Shown in pieces: positions 6,140 to 11,272 of a DNA stretch of 11,272 nucleotides. The stretch lies in NCBI GenBank assembly GCA_934613165.1, contig CAKTSW010000019.1, positions 1 through 11,272 of the forward strand, written 5' to 3'. The notes under the pieces are model-generated. The model had not been told where the DNA came from, ran no database searches, and saw only the letters and a list, made by a program, of their open reading frames with translations. Made by a program: the position numbers and the translations under genes. The stretch's first letter is position 1; each line of letters begins with the position of its first letter. This stretch comes from an uncultured Ellagibacter sp. Its GTDB lineage: Bacteria; Actinomycetota; Coriobacteriia; Coriobacteriales; Eggerthellaceae.

Positions 6140-6895
6140 CTACTTCGTCGCTTCAGCGAGTGCGGCCACGAACTTGTCGAGATCGCCATCGTTGGCCAGC
6201 TTGTACACGATCTGCTTGCGCTCTGCCGGAACGGGAGCGAGGATGTCGAGAACCTCGATGGTCGGATCGACCGGGGCGACCTCGACGGGAGTGACCGGCT
6301 TCTTGCCCGCAGACAGGATATCCTTCATGCCGCACACGCGCGGAAGCGCGATATCGGGGATGACGGAGACAACGGCCGGGAGCTCGACCTCGACGGTTTC
6401 TTTCTCGGTTTCGAGCAAGCGCTCGATCTTCGCCTTGCCGCCGTCGATTTCGATCTTGCAAGCCGCCGTCACCACGGGGATGCCGAGCGCAGCCGCGAGC
6501 TGCACGTCGACCTGCTGGTTGTACAGATCGGCGGAGCCGTCGCCGCAGATGACGAGGTCGGCGTCGCCGCGGGCTTTCAGGGCCTCGGCCAAGACCTGGG
6601 CGGTTTCGTAGGTGCTCATGTCCTTGAACGCCGGGTCGATTACGGCGACGAGCTCGTCGATGCCGCGCGCGAGGATGTTCTTGGCGTTCTTGGACTCCTT
6701 CACCGATTCGTCGCCGGCTGAGATGGCGACGACCTTCGCGTCGTTTTCCTTGGCGAGCTGCGCGCCCGCTTCAAGGGCGTTCAGGTCGTAGGTGCTCACC
6801 GTCGGGCGAGCTTTCTTATAGTCAAGGGTGCGGTCTGCGGCAACGCTGATGTCCGCGTCGTCGGGAACCACCTTGACGGCTACGTAGATGTTCAT
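6140..6895 (-). CDS. fixA: Electron transfer flavoprotein beta subunit, FixA-type
   Basis: Beta subunit of the ETF, 251 residues, close to the 256 of E. coli FixA. Matching landmarks: VVPDDADI at 9-16, STYDLNALEAGAQL at 34-47, the nucleotide-site segment GDGSADLYNQQV at 118-129 (FixA has GDGSSDLYAQQV), LPAVVSV at 172-178 and MKDILSAGKKPV at 190-201. Start ATG at 6895 has AGGA seven bases upstream. The gene follows the dehydrogenase by 42 bp and precedes etfA by eight, which fits equal expression of the two subunits. Whether this ETF bifurcates electrons cannot be decided here; the FixA-like nucleotide segment leaves it open. Confidence 0.93.
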   Translation of the reverse strand: MNIYVAVKVVPDDADISVAADRTLDYKKARPTVSTYDLNALEAGAQLAKENDAKVVAISAGDESVKESKNAKNILARGIDELVAVIDPAFKDMSTYETAQVLAEALKARGDADLVICGDGSADLYNQQVDVQLAAALGIPVVTAACKIEIDGGKAKIERLLETEKETVEVELPAVVSVIPDIALPRVCGMKDILSAGKKPVTPVEVAPVDPTIEVLDILAPVPAERKQIVYKLANDGDLDKFVAALAEATK

Positions 6896-6937
6896 GTGCG
6901 CGTCCTATCTCGAATGGCTTTGCGGGTACGTACGGGT

Positions 6938-8095
6938 TTAGCGGGCGTACTTTTTGAGGATCTGACGGCCGGCGATGTGCACCATGATCTCGTCGGTGCC
7001 GCCGCCGAACTGGCTGCCGCGCGCGTCGATCCAGAGGCGTCCGACGCAGGACTCGGTGGTGTAGCCGATGCCGCCCATGATCTGGAGCGCCTCGGAGCAG
7101 ACCTCGGTAGCGCTCATCGAGATGTAGCGCTTGGCGAGCGCGGAATCGAGGCGGACGTCGATGCCGTTGTCGAACTCCCATGCGGTCTTGAGGAGCAGGT
7201 TCTCCATGTTCTGGACCTTGATCTCCATGTCGGTGAGCTTTTCCTGGATGAGCTGGAAGTTGCCGATGGGCTGACCGAACGCCTGGCGCTGACCGGCGTA
7301 GGCGGCCGCTTCCTCAAGCGCTGCCTTCGCAAGACCCAAGCTGTGAGATGCGAGCATGATGCGCTCGAGCTCGAAGTTCTTCATGAGCTGCAAAAAGCCG
7401 TTGCCCTTCTCACCGAGCATGCAGGTTTCGGGGACGGTGACGTTGTCCATGTAGACTTCGGAGAAGTTGGTGATCTGCTGGCCGATCTTGTGCAGCGGCG
7501 ACAGCGACAGGCCCGGGGTGTCGGACTTGATCATGAACATGGACATGGATTTGTTCTCGCGGGCGGGATCCTCATCCTTGGCGATGATGAGCATGTACGG
7601 GGCCGTCTCGGCGAGGGAGACCATCGTCTTCGTGCCGTTCAGGGTAACGGTGCCGTCGCCGTTCCAGTGGGCCACAGACTGCATGCCGCGGTTGTCGGAA
7701 CCCGCGCACGGCTCGGAGAGCGCCAGGCTGAAGCACTGCTCACCGGTCTTCTCGTAGTATTCCATGCCTTCCTTGATGAGCTCGGGCGTGCCGAACTCGC
7801 ACAGGTCGAACATGGAGAGGCTGTAGGACATGAACGGCATGGTCGCCTTCGTGCAGCGCATGAGCTCGGTCACGACGAGCGCCATGGTGACGGCGTCGGA
7901 AGAAACCCCGCCGTATTCCTCGGGGATGAACATGTAACCGAAGCCGGCTTCGAGGTAGGCCTTGCGCACGTCCTCGTCGACGTAGCGCTGCTCGTACCAT
8001 TTCTGGATGCGCTCTTCAGTGCACTCACGGGCGCAGAACTCGCGAAGATTCTCAAGCATGAGCTCTTGCTCGTCAGTAATGCTGAAATCGATCAT
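6938..8095 (-). CDS. Acyl-CoA dehydrogenase, CaiA-like (probable enoyl-CoA reductase)
   Basis: FAD enzyme that interconverts acyl-CoA and 2-enoyl-CoA with ETF as partner, 385 residues. Family signatures: ALSEPCAGSD at 125-134 and QIMGGIGYTTE at 338-348. Resemblance to E. coli CaiA (crotonobetainyl-CoA reductase) is visible in FQLIQEKLTDMEIKVQNMEN (280-299), AWEFDNG and the ending GGGTDEI...RQILKKYAR. As in CaiA, the usual catalytic Glu before Gly-Thr is replaced by Gly (365); Glu244 in ELERI lies where isovaleryl-CoA dehydrogenase carries its base. ATG at 8095 has AGAAGGAG at good spacing. A MerR-type promoter is about 80 bp upstream, and etfB-etfA follow directly, so the three form one unit. 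The true substrate is unknown; an unsaturated or betaine-like acid CoA ester is plausible given the CaiA resemblance. Confidence 0.92.
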   Translation of the reverse strand: MIDFSITDEQELMLENLREFCARECTEERIQKWYEQRYVDEDVRKAYLEAGFGYMFIPEEYGGVSSDAVTMALVVTELMRCTKATMPFMSYSLSMFDLCEFGTPELIKEGMEYYEKTGEQCFSLALSEPCAGSDNRGMQSVAHWNGDGTVTLNGTKTMVSLAETAPYMLIIAKDEDPARENKSMSMFMIKSDTPGLSLSPLHKIGQQITNFSEVYMDNVTVPETCMLGEKGNGFLQLMKNFELERIMLASHSLGLAKAALEEAAAYAGQRQAFGQPIGNFQLIQEKLTDMEIKVQNMENLLLKTAWEFDNGIDVRLDSALAKRYISMSATEVCSEALQIMGGIGYTTESCVGRLWIDARGSQFGGGTDEIMVHIAGRQILKKYAR

Positions 8096-8141
8096 CTTAC
8101 TACTCCTTCTGGTTTCTCGGTTTTGTTCTTTCCTGTTAGGA

Positions 8142-8158
8142 TCCCGAACCGGTTGGGA
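8142..8158. promoter_or_regulatory. Palindrome in the leader of the dehydrogenase transcript
   Basis: TCCC (8142-8145), one unpaired G, then the 8-bp palindrome AACCGGTT (8147-8154) and GGGA (8155-8158) form an almost perfect dyad. A second potential stem GGG AAAA CCC (8155-8164) overlaps it. A wider pair TAGGATC/GATCCTA (8137-8143 with 8173-8179) brackets the region and includes the -10 box. All lie between promoter and ribosome site, so a second repressor site or a leader RNA structure is possible. Confidence 0.45.
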
Positions 8159-8173
8159 AAACCCGGTGAAACG

Positions 8174-8204
8174 ATCCTAGTTGGTAAAGTTCCTTTAGAG
8201 TCAA
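8174..8204 (-). promoter_or_regulatory. MerR-type promoter for the dehydrogenase-etfBA operon
   Basis: On the minus strand: -35 TTGACT (8204-8199), a 19-bp spacer, then -10 TAGGAT (8179-8174). The spacer contains the dyad TAAAG-GAA-CTTTA (8197-8185), centred about eight bases from the -35 side, the position seen in classical mer operators. A 19-bp spacer is too long for unaided polymerase and is the hallmark of MerR-family activation. The ATG of the dehydrogenase gene is about 80 bp downstream. The merR gene lies at the other end of the operon. Confidence 0.75.
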
Positions 8205-8245
8205 GGGGTGTGTTTCCGCGATTGTGCAACGCCGCTGCGCCGCGC

Positions 8246-9958
8246 TTAGGACCTCGACTCCTCCAGCCGCTTCAACGCCGCTCGATTGGGCTTGTGCGCC
8301 TTCGTCTTGGGAATCTCGTCGATGAACTCGATGTATTTCGGCGCCTTATAGGCGACGAGGAAATGCTTGCAGTACGCACGAAGTTCCTCTTCCGAAGACT
8401 CGCAACCGGCTTTAAGGCTCACGAACGCCTTGGCACGTTCGCCCGACCTCTCGTCGGGCACGCCGATGGTGCAAACCTCCTTGACGGCCGGATGAGTCGA
8501 CAGCACGTTGTCGATCTCGCTCGGGAACACGTTGAACCCGCCGACCGAGATCATGTCCTTCTTGCGATCGACGATGAAGAAATACCCGTCTTCATCCATA
8601 TAGCCGATGTCCCCGCTGTAAATCCAGCCGTTGCGGATGGCATGCGCGGTCTCTGCGGGATTGTTCCAATATTCCTTGGCGCACTGAGGGCCCCGGAAGA
8701 CGATCTCGCCGCAATGCCCCGGCTCCATCGGCTCGGTGCCGTCGTTCAAATCGACGATGAGCATGTCGGTTTCGGCGATGGGCACGCCGATCGACGCGAT
8801 CTTGTCGGCCTTGCCTTCCTCGCGCACGCTCCCCACGGGGTTGCAGGAGACGAACCCGAAGCTCTCGGACATGCCGTAGCTGTTCACGAACGGCGCGCGC
8901 GTGGCGCCTTTGAACGTGGCGAGCGTTTCCTTCGGCATGAACGATCCCCCGAATATGATGAGATCGAGATCGTAGAAGGCGGTGTCGGCGATACCCTCCT
9001 CGTGGCTCACCGCAAGCAGAAGCGCCGGAAGCGTCGCCCACATGGTGGGCTTGTAGCGGTCGATGTCGGCGACGATCTCGTCGCTTTTCGTGCGGTTCGT
9101 GATGACGACGCTGCCGCCGTTGATGAGCTGCCAGTGGATGCCGTAGTTGATGCCCATCACGTGGGTCATCGGCATGCAAACGAGGATATCGGCGGGTCTG
9201 CCGCGAAGAGCGGGTTTCGCCCACTCCCCCATGTCCTGGATCTCGAAGGCGAGCGCGCCCTGCGTTTGACGCAGCCCCTTGCTCTTACCTGTGGTGCCGC
9301 CGGTGAACAGCTGGACCGCATAGTCGTCGGGTTCGACCTCGTACGCCGGCTCGTCGGGATTGCCGTGCGCAAGAAGATCTTCGAACGAGACGACCGTGCG
9401 CCCGGCGAGGGCCGCTTCGTCCGCACCGTCCATGGAGGCGCGATATCCCGCCCCGCCGTCGACGACGACGATCGCGCGCACCGTGTCGAAGTCGCCGTTG
9501 AGGTAGAACCCGAGCACCTTGTCGAGTTGGTCGCGCTCGATGATGATGGCGGTCGATTCGGCCCCCTGCACAGCCGCGTAGATCTCGCACGCGGTCGATC
9601 GCTGGTTGTAGGCCGCCGCCACGAACCCGGCCTTGTAGCATGCAGTGAACGAGTACACGATCTCGGGACGATTCGACACGATGATGCTCACGCAGTCCCC
9701 AGGAGCAACGCCCGCATCGCCGAGCGCGTTGGCAAGCCGGCACGACAGCTCGTCGGCGCGCCCGCGCGTGATGCGCTTTCCTCCGAAGCGGATGAACACG
9801 TCGTCTTCGTGCCCCTTCAAATTGCGGAGGATGCATTCCTTGATCGTTTTCCCGGGCGCCGTGAAGCTACGGCTCAGTCCCCTGTCATAGGCGGCTTCCC
9901 AAAGCGGAGCGAACCTGCCAACCGCTTCATCGAGCGCCGATGCCTCAACTTCGCTCAT
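8246..9958 (-). CDS. AMP-forming acyl-CoA synthetase (CaiC-like)
   Basis: Cytoplasmic ANL-superfamily ligase, about 570 residues, that activates a carboxylic acid through an acyl-adenylate to its CoA ester. Motifs (counted from Met at 9967): nucleotide loop TGGTTGKSKG at 222-231, YGMSES at 364-369, YSGDIGY at 450-456, hinge DRKKDMISVGGFNV at 467-480 and the catalytic Lys559 in PKTKAHKPNR. The residue before this Lys, usually Gly, is His here. Start: Met at 9958 has GGAGG ten bases upstream; at 9967 the same site would be one base from the ATG. It follows the MFS gene by 57 bp and probably shares its transcript. A 150-bp gap with a new promoter separates it from the dehydrogenase gene. Acid specificity cannot be read from the sequence. 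Confidence 0.9.
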   Translation of the reverse strand: MSEVEASALDEAVGRFAPLWEAAYDRGLSRSFTAPGKTIKECILRNLKGHEDDVFIRFGGKRITRGRADELSCRLANALGDAGVAPGDCVSIIVSNRPEIVYSFTACYKAGFVAAAYNQRSTACEIYAAVQGAESTAIIIERDQLDKVLGFYLNGDFDTVRAIVVVDGGAGYRASMDGADEAALAGRTVVSFEDLLAHGNPDEPAYEVEPDDYAVQLFTGGTTGKSKGLRQTQGALAFEIQDMGEWAKPALRGRPADILVCMPMTHVMGINYGIHWQLINGGSVVITNRTKSDEIVADIDRYKPTMWATLPALLLAVSHEEGIADTAFYDLDLIIFGGSFMPKETLATFKGATRAPFVNSYGMSESFGFVSCNPVGSVREEGKADKIASIGVPIAETDMLIVDLNDGTEPMEPGHCGEIVFRGPQCAKEYWNNPAETAHAIRNGWIYSGDIGYMDEDGYFFIVDRKKDMISVGGFNVFPSEIDNVLSTHPAVKEVCTIGVPDERSGERAKAFVSLKAGCESSEEELRAYCKHFLVAYKAPKYIEFIDEIPKTKAHKPNRAALKRLEESRS

Positions 9959-10015
9959 AGGCCTCATGCCTCCTTCCCGTTCCTGTGAAAGAAAAACGCG
10001 CCCTGCAAGCAGCTA

Positions 10016-11272
10016 CTACTCGGCTACCTCCGCAAACGCCGAATCGGATACGCGCTCGGTCTCTTCATCGGCGCCTGGGACATGCGTTCTTTTTGCCAGG
10101 GCGAAGCAGACGATGCCGACGATGTAGATGCAGCAGATGAACCCGAGTCCCACGGTGAAGGTGGCGGAGTAGCTGCCCGTCGCCTCGTGGAGCATGCCCC
10201 AAATGCCCGACGAGAAAGCGCTTCCCGCGGTGGCCACCACGGCCACGATCGAGAAGATGCGCGTGTAGTCGAGGCTGCCGAAGAAGCCGCGCGTCATGAC
10301 CGACGTGGTGACGGTGGCGCCGGCGAAGTACATGCCGAAGATGAAGCCGCCCACGTAGAGGATCCAAAGACCCTGGGCGCCGAAGAAGGTGATGAGCCCG
10401 ATGCCGACCACACCGAAGGTGATGGTGGAGAACACGCCCGCTTTGATGGAGAAGTCGTTGATGACGCCGAGGAGCATCTTGCCGATGAGCTGACCGGCCT
10501 GCACAGAGGCCGCCACCGTCGAGGCGATGATGACGGTGTAGGCGGGGTCGAGCGACATGACCATGCTCGCTAGGTAGTAGTTGAGCGTGATGCCGCAGTC
10601 GACAAGCCCGGCGTACAGCGCGCACGTGTAGAGCAAAGGCGTGCGCAACGCCTGTTTGAGGGTCATGCCCGCAAGCGGCTTCGCCATGGCCTCAGCAGCC
10701 GAGATCGAATCGTCGGCCGTCTCGCCGAAGCGGAGAAGCCCCTTGTCTGCCGGGTAGCTGCGGATGAGGAAGAGCGTGCAGGGCAACGCGATCACGAGCG
10801 AGATGACGCCGAAGGCGAGATACCCCATGCGCCACCCGTAGTTCTGGATGATAAAGCCGCCGATGGGGTTGAACACCATGGCGCCTATGCCCGTGAAGGC
10901 GAGCCCCACACCGATGAACAGCCCTACGTTCTTCTTGAACCAGCGGTCGATCATCGTGGGGACCATAAGGTAGAGCGGGATGGCGTTGGCGATGCCCAGA
11001 AACGCGCCGGCGATGTAGAACTGCCAAAGCGCGTCGAATCGCGACATCGAGATGAGGGCCGCCGAGATGACCACGACGCAGGCGCTCAGTACGATGCGCG
11101 CGTCGTATTTCTTGAAGATCCGCCCGCTGAAAACCATGAACACGCACATGGCCGCGTACTGAACGGTCATGTACGTTCCGAAAAGGCCCGACCCGATGCC
11201 GAGTTCTTCGGATACCGGCGTGTAGAAGATGCTCGCGGTGTTGAATGACAGCGTGGTAGAGGAAAAGCACAC
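10016..11272 (-). CDS. Major facilitator superfamily carrier, partial (5' end outside window)
   Basis: Membrane carrier with about twelve predicted helices; 418 residues are in the window and the frame is still open at the right edge, beginning inside the first helix (VCFSSTTLSFNTASIFYTPV), so perhaps 15-30 residues are missing. The loop between helices 2 and 3 reads SGRIFKKYDARIVL, a degenerate form of the MFS motif G-x-x-x-D-R-x-G-R. Other helices include FYIAGAFLGIANAIPLYLMV and YVGGFIFGMYFAGATVTTSV. The cytoplasmic tail is acidic. It resembles the oxalate/formate antiporter-like MFS group in overall style, which moves small organic acids. Being first before the CoA ligase gene, it most likely brings in the acid the ligase activates, or exchanges it for the product. 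Confidence 0.88.
   Translation of the reverse strand: MCFSSTTLSFNTASIFYTPVSEELGIGSGLFGTYMTVQYAAMCVFMVFSGRIFKKYDARIVLSACVVVISAALISMSRFDALWQFYIAGAFLGIANAIPLYLMVPTMIDRWFKKNVGLFIGVGLAFTGIGAMVFNPIGGFIIQNYGWRMGYLAFGVISLVIALPCTLFLIRSYPADKGLLRFGETADDSISAAEAMAKPLAGMTLKQALRTPLLYTCALYAGLVDCGITLNYYLASMVMSLDPAYTVIIASTVAASVQAGQLIGKMLLGVINDFSIKAGVFSTITFGVVGIGLITFFGAQGLWILYVGGFIFGMYFAGATVTTSVMTRGFFGSLDYTRIFSIVAVVATAGSAFSSGIWGMLHEATGSYSATFTVGLGFICCIYIVGIVCFALAKRTHVPGADEETERVSDSAFAEVAE

Noticed and set aside
5382..6611. Plus-strand open frame of 409 codons
   Set aside because: Antisense to etfA and etfB, with no family motif or ribosome site.
6896..9988. Very long open frame (1030 codons) on the plus strand
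   Set aside because: It lies opposite the ligase and dehydrogenase genes, which carry full family motifs. Long antisense frames are common opposite GC-rich genes, and its His/Asp/Val-rich translation has no recognisable domain.
10082..10573. Plus-strand open frame of 163 codons opposite the MFS gene
   Set aside because: The acidic, His-rich translation is the usual shadow of membrane-protein codons.

Overview
The window looks like a chromosomal stretch from an anaerobic gut actinobacterium of the Coriobacteriia, most likely the Eggerthellaceae. This rests on the high-GC metabolic operon with Cai/Fix-like enzymes, the MFS carrier style, and a lower-GC accessory block carrying a DUF4143-type ATPase and a Fic protein. 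No rRNA or tRNA is present, so the taxonomy is an inference.

Left part (1-3850, accessory). An AAA_14/DUF4143 ATPase (344-1702, minus) is framed by two different, exactly periodic repeat arrays: four 15-mers every 23 bp at 53-136, and three 16-mers every 33 bp at 1739-1820 that straddle its TATAAT promoter box. A secreted lipoprotein gene (1929-2501, minus) ends at a clear hairpin terminator. A Fic-family protein with a C-terminal winged helix (2750-3799, plus) starts 19 bp after a 36-bp near-perfect palindrome, which looks like an autoregulatory operator.

Middle (3851-5243). A 467-bp gene-free stretch holds a nested inverted repeat. It is followed by a MerR-family regulator (4267-5106, minus) with a GyrI-like effector domain and a G10 homopolymer inside its coding sequence, a candidate phase-variation switch.

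Right part (5190-11272, minus strand, metabolic). In transcription order: an MFS carrier cut by the right edge, an acyl-CoA synthetase, a CaiA-like acyl-CoA dehydrogenase, EtfB/FixA, EtfA/FixB and a terminator, then merR. A MerR-type promoter (TTGACT, 19-bp spacer with a dyad, TAGGAT) lies in the 150-bp gap in front of the dehydrogenase, so the adjacent MerR protein probably controls dehydrogenase-etfBA. The genes suggest uptake of a carboxylic acid, ligation to CoA, and reduction (or oxidation) of the CoA thioester with electrons passing through the ETF. The layout resembles cai/fix, but caiB, caiD, caiT, fixC and fixX are absent from the window. The substrate cannot be read from the sequence.
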